Assembly (NCBI GenBank): GCA_964571295.1
Contig: CAZNAO010000016.1
Location: 1-19,101 of the forward strand
DNA from: UBA922 sp964571295
Lineage (GTDB): Bacteria > Patescibacteriota > Patescibacteriia > Magasanikbacterales > UBA922
DNA: 19,101 nucleotides
Reading direction: 5' to 3'
Under the pieces are notes generated by a model. The model saw only the letters and a list, made by a program, of their open reading frames with translations. It made no database searches and had not been told where the DNA came from. Shown here piece by piece: positions 6,634-12,573 of this stretch. The first letter of the stretch is position 1. Every line of letters begins with the position of its first letter. The translations under genes were made by a program, and so were the position numbers.

Positions 6634-7559
6634 TTTTCATGATGCGCTGCAAGTTCAGCAAAGGGGATGATGGCGATACTCCAGGGAATTGCTGAAATGA
6701 TGATCGGGAGTACGACCTCGGGGCTAGGGAAGAACGTGGTCGCGATATAGATCGCAAGCGTAAAGTTCATATAGGCAATCGATACGGTTGCAGCGATACG
6801 TTTTTTGTACGAGAGCCAGGAGAAGAGGAAATAACCGATTGCGTGTATGATGATAAATAATGCACACAAGGGAAGTAGATATGTAAAAGGATGTCGTATA
6901 AGTGTGTCGATAATGGTCGACGCGTGGATAGATATTACCCCAATGAGCAAAAGTCCGAGAGCTATTAATGATCCCCCTCGCGATAATTTGGTTATTGCGG
7001 TTGCGACGTGTGGTGTGGCGTGTTTGATAAATTCAGCCGCGAGAATAGGGATTATGATTACCAGTGCCATCCGTATGCCCATGTTGGCGATATCGATTGA
7101 TACACTCGCGGGTACCAGGAAACGGATCATGAGCGGTGCACTGATCGGTACTATGAGTGAGGTGATGATCGAGAGTACAAGCGACAAGCTCTGTTTTCCG
7201 TGAGCCATGGTAGTGAACAAAGGTGCGGTCATGGCTGTCGGCATTACTGAGAGAAGTAAAAAAGCAAATGCGACATGCGGAATCAGTAGGGAGGCGAGTC
7301 CATATACGATGATGGGGATGAGAATTAGTTTTATTACCGTTACGAGTGTGATTGTTTTCCACTCATGAGCGGTTTCAACCACATCTTGCAGATGGAGTTT
7401 GAGTGCAGAGAAAAAGAAAATTGCACCAAGAAAATAGGTAACAAAAGGGTAGAGCAGTGATCCCTGCGTGGGAAGAAAGAGTCCGATCGCAAGTGAGCTT
7501 GCGAGGACAAGGATATAAATATGCGCGAGCGATGACTGTCCGGGTGTTTGTGCGGGCAT
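6627..7559 (-). CDS. bile acid:sodium symporter (BASS) family transporter
   Basis: A 310-residue, very hydrophobic protein with about 9-10 membrane segments in the BASS pattern. The stretch MPTAMTAPLFTTMA (106-119) followed by LSLVLSIITSLIVPISAPL (125-143) matches the conserved region that binds sodium and substrate in this superfamily (usually SPGG...SN..T...L). The substrate is unknown: members carry bile acids, pyruvate, pantoate or other organic anions, and arsenite carriers are relatives. It starts two bases after the stop of the 2-hydroxyacid dehydrogenase (TAG GT ATG), so the two are probably co-translated, and a 2-oxo or 2-hydroxy acid is a reasonable guess for its cargo. The TGA stop lies within a copy of the GGCTTGAAATGC repeat. 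No clear terminator follows. Confidence 0.82.
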   Translation of the reverse strand: MPAQTPGQSSLAHIYILVLASSLAIGLFLPTQGSLLYPFVTYFLGAIFFFSALKLHLQDVVETAHEWKTITLVTVIKLILIPIIVYGLASLLIPHVAFAFLLLSVMPTAMTAPLFTTMAHGKQSLSLVLSIITSLIVPISAPLMIRFLVPASVSIDIANMGIRMALVIIIPILAAEFIKHATPHVATAITKLSRGGSLIALGLLLIGVISIHASTIIDTLIRHPFTYLLPLCALFIIIHAIGYFLFSWLSYKKRIAATVSIAYMNFTLAIYIATTFFPSPEVVLPIIISAIPWSIAIIPFAELAAHHEKA

Positions 7560-7561
7560 AC

Positions 7562-8560
7562 CTATCTGCGTACCAGGTTGGTCGGGAATCCCGCGATGAA
7601 ATTTTTGATATTTTCAGTTGCAGTGTCAATTATTCGATTGAGTGCTTCAGTACTATTGAATGCGTTGTGTGGTGTGATGATGGTATTTGGGTGATCGACG
7701 ATTGCATTTTCAATGAGTGCCTGTCGTATTTCTTTAGGATTTTTGAGGCGTATGATACTTTCAGGTGTTTTGAAAATTAATTCTTCTTCGAGTACATCAA
7801 GCCCGGCCCCTGCAATCGTACCGTCCTGCAACCCACTGAGTAATGCTTCTGGTTGAATCAAGGCGCCACGAGCAGTGTTGATGATGTATACCCCATGTTT
7901 CATCTTTTTGACTGCAGTGGTATTGATGAGATGTGTCGTCGAAGGCAAGAGTGGGACATGGAGTGAAATAATGTTTGATTCTTTGAACAGGTGTTCAAGT
8001 GGCACATATGAGAATCCGTATTCTTTTTCCAATGCAGGTTTTGGAAATGCATCATATGCGAGGATATGAGCTTCGAATCCTGAAAGTAGTTTGATGAAAT
8101 GAATGCCAATATGTCCCGTACCTACGACACCGATAGTCTTTCCTTTGATGTCAAAGCCTCGAAGGTTGTGATAATCGTACCTGCCTTCTTTTACCCGCTT
8201 GATCGACGGATATATTTTTCGTGATAGATCAAGGAGAAGGGCGAGCGCGTGTTCAGCGACGGTATTTTCTCCATAGGTGGGTACGTTTGAGACTGTAATT
8301 TTTTTCTTTGCCGCATATGCGAGGTCGATATGATCAAAGCCCGTAGAAAATGTAGCGATATGCATGAGGTGGGGCATGGAATCAATCACTCGCTTGTTAA
8401 TGGTAGAATCAACAAATACACCAAGAATGGTGGTGTGTGGATCAGTATGTGTATTCTCAATCGTTGTCGAGGAGAGGGCAACATCGTGTGATTCAAGTGC
8501 GCGAACAATTCCTGACTGGAATTCAGGGTCAATACTCGTAAGTCTAATAACATGATGCAT
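7562..8560 (-). CDS. D-2-hydroxyacid dehydrogenase (D-lactate dehydrogenase-like)
   Basis: A 332-residue NAD-dependent D-2-hydroxyacid dehydrogenase, interconverting a 2-oxo acid and its D-2-hydroxy acid; D-lactate/pyruvate is the likeliest pair for a fermenting cell. Seen (numbering from the upstream ATG at 8569): substrate-binding STGFDHID (75-82), N-terminal hinge VPTYGENTVAEHAL (96-109), Rossmann motif GVVGTGHIG (147-155), catalytic NTARG with R234, acidic GLDVLEEE (256-263) and catalytic H301 in ITPHNAF. Two ATGs three codons apart are possible, 8569 and 8560. I prefer 8560 because T precedes it as at every other start here and it gives a longer leader. The downstream transporter starts two bases after its TAG. 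Confidence 0.92.
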   Translation of the reverse strand: MHHVIRLTSIDPEFQSGIVRALESHDVALSSTTIENTHTDPHTTILGVFVDSTINKRVIDSMPHLMHIATFSTGFDHIDLAYAAKKKITVSNVPTYGENTVAEHALALLLDLSRKIYPSIKRVKEGRYDYHNLRGFDIKGKTIGVVGTGHIGIHFIKLLSGFEAHILAYDAFPKPALEKEYGFSYVPLEHLFKESNIISLHVPLLPSTTHLINTTAVKKMKHGVYIINTARGALIQPEALLSGLQDGTIAGAGLDVLEEELIFKTPESIIRLKNPKEIRQALIENAIVDHPNTIITPHNAFNSTEALNRIIDTATENIKNFIAGFPTNLVRR

Positions 8561-8581
8561 AACAGGCATTACTATGTACTA

Positions 8582-8590
8582 AGTATAGCA
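8582..8590 (-). promoter_or_regulatory. extended -10 promoter of the hydroxyacid dehydrogenase-transporter pair
   Basis: Minus strand TGCTATACT, identical to the extended -10 elements at 2273 and 10040. A weak -35 (AGGACA, 18-base spacer) sits upstream. Predicted start near 8575, giving a leader of about 15 bases to ATG 8560. Confidence 0.65.
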
Positions 8591-8633
8591 TACAGGTATG
8601 CTATTTGTCCTGTATGTTTTTAATTTGTCCTGT
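8587..8633. promoter_or_regulatory. cluster of inverted and direct repeats at the dehydrogenase promoter (candidate operator)
   Basis: A 16-bp palindrome AGCATAC-AG-GTATGCT (8587-8602) overlaps the extended -10. CATACAGG (8589-8596) is also matched by the inverted copy CCTGTATG (8609-8616), and ATTTGTCCTGT occurs twice (8603-8613 and 8623-8633). The CCTGT-type cores thus fall at 8589, 8609 and 8629, exactly 20 bp apart, i.e. two helical turns. This phasing over the -10/-35 region suggests a regulator site. The inverted repeat could also act as an RNA hairpin after the upstream gene, but no U run follows it. Confidence 0.5.
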
Positions 8634-10011
8634 GGAATGTGTGTGCAACAAAGTAAAAGAGGTCTTCAAATTCGGGCTTGATCGTATGTGTTGTTTTGAT
8701 TAGACCTGAGAAAATGTTATTTTTGTGTATCGCGGTGATTCGGGTTTCGAATTTTCCATTGGTGAATTCTGTTGTGGTCATTTTGATATAGCCGAGCGTG
8801 GTGTGAGTCTTGGTTTCTGTTTTCCAATTTTTTCGAATTAGGTCGGACTGTTCGAATCCTACGGTGTTTCCATGTGCAATGTCCACCTGATCTCGGATGT
8901 CTGAAGCACTATATGACTTTTTTTGTGGTAGTGGCATCACTGATAGGTATAGCGCATCATCAGGAGCGCTTGATTTCATGAATCCGACTAGGTATTCATT
9001 TCCGAATGCTCGTGTGTAGGAGAATCCCCTGACCACTTTGTATGCAGGGGGGTATTCAAAGTAGATTTTTTCCTTTACTTCTTTTCGTACAAATACGCTG
9101 GTATTTGTTCCCGATTGTCGCTCTTTCATGATGTCTGCGAATGTTCCTTTATACGTGAGTTGTGTCGATGCGGTAAAATCAGATCCTTCACGGAATATGG
9201 TCTTTGCGTTGACTCCGATCATGGATATTTCTTCAAAAGGGTAGATCGTCACTTGTGGTAATCGATCTGTTCGATAATTCAATCGTCGGAACGCGGTTTC
9301 ATTCGAGATTTTTCGAAGCGTTTGGTATTTGGGATCCTGCGCGCTTGGTTCGACCCGATAGATGTTCGCGCTGTTTTTGTCTTTGAATATCATGTAATTG
9401 GGAGCCGCTTCGCTCATGAGATTGCTGTTCGGAAACATATTCAGTGAAGAACCGGTTGGGATCGCATTCAAGGTTGTATCTGATACAACTTCAATCCATT
9501 GAGGACGCAATCCCAATTCGGTAAACGTTTCTCCATTTGTGATATGGTATTTGGTATTATTGATGATAAGATACACTTCGTTTTTGTTTCGTGATTTCAC
9601 GATCGATCCATCGCGTAGGATCAAGGTTTCTGATCTGCCGTTTATCTGGGATCCTGAAGAATTGGATGAGCTATTGCTTCCGGTATTTGTATTTCCTCCG
9701 GTTGAGTTGTTGTTTCCTGTCCCAGACTTGAGCGGTACGTATTTTTCCACGTCATTCGGCACTGCACGGAGCGTCAGGTCGTCAATCCGATTGATTTTGC
9801 TCGTGGAATCGAAGTATGTCAAAAAATCTGTCTCATTTCTGAAGAGTTGTTTGGTGCAGTCTTCAGTAATGTAATAAATATCGGTACTGAGTGAAGACTG
9901 GTACGCAGATTTGGTACGGAGAGAACAGTTGGTAGTTGCAGCATTTGTAGATGGAATATGTGTTGTGAGCGACAGTGCTGCAATTGTAAGCGTTGGGAAT
10001 AATTTTTTCAT
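8620..10011 (-). CDS. secreted repeat protein with C-terminal conserved domain
   Basis: A 463-residue exported protein of unknown function. Seen: a signal peptide (MKKL, hydrophobic stretch about 7-17, likely cleavage near STNA at 21-24); then three related repeats built around an isoleucine/tyrosine-rich beta pattern and an xxNxxxF element: IYYITEDCTKQLFRNETDF (45-63), VYLIINNTKYHITNGETF (146-163) and IYRV...LRKISNETAF (217-241). Repeats of this type are common in surface proteins of Parcubacteria-like genomes. A 29-residue Asn/Ser/Gly/Thr-rich linker (97-125) separates repeats one and two. The last ~170 residues form a separate, probably alpha/beta domain (KIYFEYPPAYKVVRGF near its start) that I cannot name. 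It has its own promoter. No lipobox, LPxTG or C-terminal anchor is seen, so it is probably released or envelope-bound through partners. Confidence 0.8.
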   Translation of the reverse strand: MKKLFPTLTIAALSLTTHIPSTNAATTNCSLRTKSAYQSSLSTDIYYITEDCTKQLFRNETDFLTYFDSTSKINRIDDLTLRAVPNDVEKYVPLKSGTGNNNSTGGNTNTGSNSSSNSSGSQINGRSETLILRDGSIVKSRNKNEVYLIINNTKYHITNGETFTELGLRPQWIEVVSDTTLNAIPTGSSLNMFPNSNLMSEAAPNYMIFKDKNSANIYRVEPSAQDPKYQTLRKISNETAFRRLNYRTDRLPQVTIYPFEEISMIGVNAKTIFREGSDFTASTQLTYKGTFADIMKERQSGTNTSVFVRKEVKEKIYFEYPPAYKVVRGFSYTRAFGNEYLVGFMKSSAPDDALYLSVMPLPQKKSYSASDIRDQVDIAHGNTVGFEQSDLIRKNWKTETKTHTTLGYIKMTTTEFTNGKFETRITAIHKNNIFSGLIKTTHTIKPEFEDLFYFVAHTFHRTN

Positions 10012-10039
10012 AGAAGGAGAGCTAATGAATATCGTGGTG

Positions 10040-10048
10040 AGTATAGCA
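10040..10048 (-). promoter_or_regulatory. extended -10 promoter of the secreted repeat protein
   Basis: Minus strand TGCTATACT. No good -35, but an AT-rich tract with an imperfect inverted repeat (10076-10103) lies at the distance of an UP element. Predicted start near 10033, leader about 22 bases. Confidence 0.6.
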
Positions 10049-10112
10049 TATTTAGGGTAAAAAGTTATAGAAGGATTTTAAATTATTCTGCATAATTTTA
10101 AAATCAAAAAAG

Positions 10113-10191
10113 CAAAGTTTAAATTTTGGATTCTCGCTTTTCGCGGGAATGACGGGTTAGGGAAGTGGTTGAAAATTTTATTTGAACTTTG
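10113..10191. repeat. small REP-like palindromic element with inverted ends
   Basis: A 79-bp element in the 256-bp space between the secreted-protein gene and rplK. Its ends are inverted copies: CAAAGTTTAAAT (10113-10124) against ATTTGAACTTTG (10180-10191), 11 of 12 pairs. The centre holds ATTCTCGC-TTTTC-GCGGGAAT (10130-10150) followed by GACGGG, very like the dispersed ATTCCCGC...GCGGGAATGAC palindromes known from many bacteria and reminiscent of the Neisseria dRS3 layout. Too small to encode anything; no second copy in this window. Confidence 0.5.
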
Positions 10192-10220
10192 AACTTGTTT
10201 TTTTCATTTTTATTTTGTAA

Positions 10221-10258
10221 TAAAAAACCACCGTGATTAGGTATCAGGTGGTTTTTTA
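10221..10258 (-). terminator. intrinsic terminator of the secE-nusG-rplK operon
   Basis: 12-bp stem between 10221-10232 (TAAAAAACCACC) and 10247-10258 (GGTGGTTTTTTA), with an inner extension TGAT/ATCA across a single-base bulge. It begins 9 bases after the rplK stop in minus-strand RNA and ends in a U run. It cleanly separates rplK from everything downstream, including rplA. Confidence 0.9.
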
Positions 10259-10267
10259 TATCGTCTA

Positions 10268-10693
10268 TTATCCCTCGATTTGTACTCCCATCTGACGAGC
10301 GGTTCCTTCGATCGTTTTCATCGCCGCGTCAATGTCGTTGGCATTGAGGTCAGGCATTTTTTTCTCAGCGATTTCGCGGAGCTGCGCCTTGGTGATTTTA
10401 CCTACTTTTTCCTTGAGCGGGTTACCAGCGCCTTTGCTGATTTTTGCCGCTTTTTTGATGAGTTCACTTGCTGGAGCCACTTTCATGATGAAGTCGAAGG
10501 TGCGGTCCTCGTATACGTTGATGATTACCGGCACGACTTCACCTTTCTTGTCCTGGGTTGCTGCATTGAATTTGGTGCAGAAGTCCTGGATATTGAGACC
10601 GTGCTGTCCGAGTGCCGGACCTACGGGAGGTGCTGGATTTGCAGCGCCACCCACGATCTGAAGTTTGATTTGGGTTGTAATTTTTTTTGCCAT
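10268..10693 (-). CDS. rplK: 50S ribosomal protein L11 (uL11)
   Basis: A 141-residue uL11, the exact family length. It binds the GTPase-associated centre of 23S rRNA and contacts elongation factors at the stalk base. Seen: the N-terminal signature ANPAPPVGPALGQHGLNI at about 18-35 and a lysine/alanine-rich C-terminal RNA-binding domain with KVGKITKAQLREIAEKKMPD (about 101-120). Third gene of secE-nusG-rplK; 139 bases of repeat-rich spacer separate it from nusG, and a terminator follows it. The usual next gene, rplA, is absent here and lies elsewhere. ATG is preceded by T. Confidence 0.97.
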   Translation of the reverse strand: MAKKITTQIKLQIVGGAANPAPPVGPALGQHGLNIQDFCTKFNAATQDKKGEVVPVIINVYEDRTFDFIMKVAPASELIKKAAKISKGAGNPLKEKVGKITKAQLREIAEKKMPDLNANDIDAAMKTIEGTARQMGVQIEG

Positions 10694-10700
10694 AGTATTA

Positions 10701-10823
10701 GCTTATAAGGCCTATAAGGCTTAGAGATGCTTATAAGGCAGAAATGCGTAAAAGGTTTAGAAGCGGAGAATATTATTCTCTCAAGCCTTTTAAGCATTAT
10801 AAGCCTTTTAAGCATTATAAGCC
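10701..10823. repeat. palindromic repeat cluster in the nusG-rplK spacer
   Basis: Two exact tandem copies of AAGCCTTTTAAGCATTAT (10783-10800, 10801-10818) plus the start of a third (10819-10823) face related inverted copies GCTTATAAGGC at 10701-10711 and 10729-10739. Between them is a perfect hairpin GAGAAT-ATT-ATTCTC (10766-10780). The whole spacer can fold into one long imperfect stem in nusG-rplK mRNA. No U run follows the structure, so it does not look like a terminator; RNA stabilisation or processing between the two genes is possible. Same family as the repeat at 11386. Confidence 0.8.
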
Positions 10824-10832
10824 TGAATTTGT

Positions 10833-11378
10833 TTAGATTTTTTTCACCTGCAATGCATCGAGTTCGACCGGAGTCTCGCGACCGAACATATTGACCAATA
10901 CCTTGATTTTTCCTCGTGAGCTGTCGACTTCGGCAACTTTTCCTTCGAAGTTTTTGAAAGGACCGTCTACGATACGAACCGGCGTATTCACTTCTACATC
11001 GATCTTGTGGCTCGGATCTTCTACGTCCATGCGTTTCGTGAGTGATAGCATTTCCTTGGCATCAATCGGGGTCGGCGTAGTGCCAGTACCGATAAATCCA
11101 GTCACGTTTGGGGTATTTCGGACCACATACCATGAGTCATCGGTCACGATCATTTCGACGAGCACGTATCCCGGGAAGATTTTTTCTTCGACCACGTTGC
11201 GTTTTCCGTTTTTGATTTTGATCTTTTTCTCTTTTGGAACGAGTACTTGATAGATCTTATCCTGCATGTCGAATGATTCGATACGCTGTTCCAGATTGTG
11301 CTTCACGTTTTCTTCGTATCCGCTGTAGGTGTGGATCACGTACCAGCGTTTACCGAGATTGCTTTGTTGCTTAGCCAT
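10833..11378 (-). CDS. nusG: transcription elongation/antitermination factor NusG
   Basis: A 181-residue NusG, the typical length. It binds RNA polymerase and links it with Rho or the ribosome. Seen: the NGN domain from RWYVIHTYSGYEENVK (11-26) through FPGYVLVEMIVTDDSWYVVR, then VTGFIG, and a C-terminal KOW domain (about 130-181) with VRIVDGPFKNFEGKV. Second gene of secE-nusG-rplK, the usual neighbours. The spacers on both sides contain the same palindromic repeat. ATG at 11378 is preceded by TACT; no Shine-Dalgarno. Confidence 0.97.
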   Translation of the reverse strand: MAKQQSNLGKRWYVIHTYSGYEENVKHNLEQRIESFDMQDKIYQVLVPKEKKIKIKNGKRNVVEEKIFPGYVLVEMIVTDDSWYVVRNTPNVTGFIGTGTTPTPIDAKEMLSLTKRMDVEDPSHKIDVEVNTPVRIVDGPFKNFEGKVAEVDSSRGKIKVLVNMFGRETPVELDALQVKKI

Positions 11379-11385
11379 AGTATAG

Positions 11386-11407
11386 AGGCTTGAAATGCTT
11401 AAAAGGC
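11386..11407. repeat. palindromic repeat copy in the secE-nusG spacer
   Basis: On the plus strand this reads GGCTTGAAATGCTTAAAAGG plus a final C. It differs at two of 21 bases from the reverse complement of the tandem unit at 10783-10823, so the same repeat family occupies both spacers of this operon, in opposite orientations. A further related stretch (AAAGGCCTGAAAG) continues to 11422. Confidence 0.75.
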
Positions 11408-11429
11408 GCTAAAGGCCTGAAAGATACGA

Positions 11430-11606
11430 TTAAATAAGGTGTTCGAGACCGAGGTTGAAGAGCTGGTCCAAGACCGCGAAGAAGATCGCCATGCCAATTG
11501 CGAGCACTACCACGATAATGGTGTAGTTGATCGCTTGTTTTTTGGTTGGCCAGGTGACTTTTCTGAGTTCGCTAATTGAATCTTTGACGTAGGTGATGAG
11601 ATTCAT
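11430..11606 (-). CDS. secE: preprotein translocase subunit SecE
   Basis: A 58-residue SecE, the essential small subunit that clamps SecY in the membrane. Seen: the amphipathic helix and conserved ELRKVTWPTKKQ (14-25), the hallmark of SecE, then one transmembrane segment (about residues 28-48) and a short C-terminal tail. This is the short single-span form typical of most bacteria, in contrast to the three-span E. coli form. First gene of secE-nusG-rplK with a strong promoter 50 bases upstream and a terminator-like hairpin in the leader. ATG is preceded by TTAT. Confidence 0.95.
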   Translation of the reverse strand: MNLITYVKDSISELRKVTWPTKKQAINYTIIVVVLAIGMAIFFAVLDQLFNLGLEHLI

Positions 11607-11626
11607 ATAAAAACGTTCGCTATTTT

Positions 11627-11644
11627 AAAAACGGCCTTGGGCCG
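11627..11644 (-). terminator. terminator-like hairpin in the secE leader (candidate attenuator)
   Basis: Minus-strand RNA: CGGCC-CAA-GGCCG followed by UUUUU (11632-11644 stem-loop, U run 11627-11631). It lies after the predicted transcription start (about 11650) and about 20 bases before the secE ATG, so it would act on the secE transcript itself. The stem is short (5 bp) but all G/C. Confidence 0.55.
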
Positions 11645-11656
11645 ATTGATAGGAGA

Positions 11657-11685
11657 ACTATACCAGGAATAGGGGAGAATGTCAA
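11657..11685 (-). promoter_or_regulatory. strong promoter of secE-nusG-rplK
   Basis: Minus strand: TTGACA (11680-11685), exactly 17 bases, TATAGT (11657-11662), with TGG before the -10 as an extended element. The best sigma70-type promoter in the window, fitting a highly expressed ribosomal/translocase operon. Confidence 0.93.
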
Positions 11686-11710
11686 GTTTATTGACTTGTT
11701 TGCACGTCCT

Positions 11711-12526
11711 TCATCTCTTTTTCAATTCTTCTTTCATAGACTCAACTCTTTCTTGAATTATTTTATCAATTCGTTCCATTGAGTCTAGATTTCTTGCAAA
11801 TTGCTTCTGTTTTTCTTTATTGGGAAAATATTTGAATTTCGTACCCTCGTTTTTCCAGAGAAATAGGGCGCCCTTCCAGTACCTTTTGCGTAACTCTTCG
11901 TTGTATATTTTTATTTGAATCATTATCTCTATGCCTTTGGATATAAACTGATCAATAAATTCTTGTACTGCTTCTGCAAACCTCTCTAAATTAGCTGCGT
12001 AATCTTCTCTTTGTTGTGAAGGGTTGAGAGTTTTATTTTGTACCTCTAAATTAATACGAAATTCATTTAGTTTGGTCATTTCAGAGAAATTATTTTTCAT
12101 CTCCTTGAGAGTTTCATTTAATTCTTTGATACCACTGTCCACCCACAAAATTTTATTATGCAAATAATAACTTTTGATTTTAAAATCAGGAAAGTTAATA
12201 TCCCTAAAGACTTCGCGCATTGCTGGAAAATTTATTGTATCGAGACTAGCGGCATTGTTGTTACTTGCGTGCCTCACTCTTTTTGCCAGATCTTGGATTT
12301 TATCTATAAATCTTTCTAGTTTCTTTTTTGTTTTATACGCATCGTCCAAACTTCTGGTAATTCCAATTTCTATGCGTCTTAAAGATTCTTTATATTCTTT
12401 TTTATCTGTCCATCGTGATTTTATCCAGAAACCTATTACAGAGAATATTATCGCAAGAAAAGGACCGAGAGCACTTCCAATCAGTTCTTGCCATTTTTCT
12501 AGAAAATTTAGTGTTTCTTCTGTCAT
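11711..12526 (-). CDS. AT-rich accessory gene: membrane-anchored coiled-coil protein of unknown function
   Basis: A 271-residue protein I do not recognise. One N-terminal membrane segment (about 18-36, GSALGPFLAIIFSVIGFW) is followed by a positively charged, strongly helical cytoplasmic part with long coiled-coil-like stretches (about 40-90, 130-165, 175-270). Landmarks are NFPAMREVF, SYYLHNKILWVDSGI (118-132) and a C terminus rich in Glu/Lys. Base use differs from its neighbours: 17 of 60 bases are G/C at 11761-11820 and 16 of 60 at 12061-12120, against 34 of 60 at 13201-13260 and 27 of 60 at 13921-13980 in gyrB. It sits alone between the gyrB terminator and the secE promoter, with no clear promoter. 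This suggests acquisition. A defence or stress role is conceivable but nothing in the sequence shows it. Confidence 0.8.
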   Translation of the reverse strand: MTEETLNFLEKWQELIGSALGPFLAIIFSVIGFWIKSRWTDKKEYKESLRRIEIGITRSLDDAYKTKKKLERFIDKIQDLAKRVRHASNNNAASLDTINFPAMREVFRDINFPDFKIKSYYLHNKILWVDSGIKELNETLKEMKNNFSEMTKLNEFRINLEVQNKTLNPSQQREDYAANLERFAEAVQEFIDQFISKGIEIMIQIKIYNEELRKRYWKGALFLWKNEGTKFKYFPNKEKQKQFARNLDSMERIDKIIQERVESMKEELKKR

Positions 12527-12540
12527 ATTTTATATTTTGA

Positions 12541-12566
12541 AAAACAGCTGACTGTGCAGCTGTTTT
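12541..12566 (-). terminator. intrinsic terminator of gyrB
   Basis: Perfect 10-bp stem AAAACAGCTG (12541-12550) / CAGCTGTTTT (12557-12566) with a 6-base loop. It follows the gyrB stop by 7 bases in minus-strand RNA and has a short U tail. The next gene's ATG is only 14 bases beyond the stem. Confidence 0.85.
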
Positions 12567-12573
12567 TTTGTTT

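Larger units (their letters stand above)
10012..10267. other. 256-bp intergenic region between the secreted-protein gene and rplK
   Basis: The longest stretch without a gene. It holds, from left to right, the promoter of the secreted-protein gene, an AT-rich tract with an imperfect inverted repeat (10076-10103), the small REP-like element and the rplK terminator. No open frame with coding character or RNA gene is seen. Confidence 0.8.

Noticed and set aside
10783..10823. Tandem 18-base repeats as a CRISPR array
   Set aside because: The copies are directly adjacent with no spacers, are palindromic and occur only two and a bit times; no cas gene is near.
11379..11610. tRNA gene beside secE
   Set aside because: tRNA-Trp often lies near secE in bacteria, but no cloverleaf or CCA-like end is visible in the flanks.
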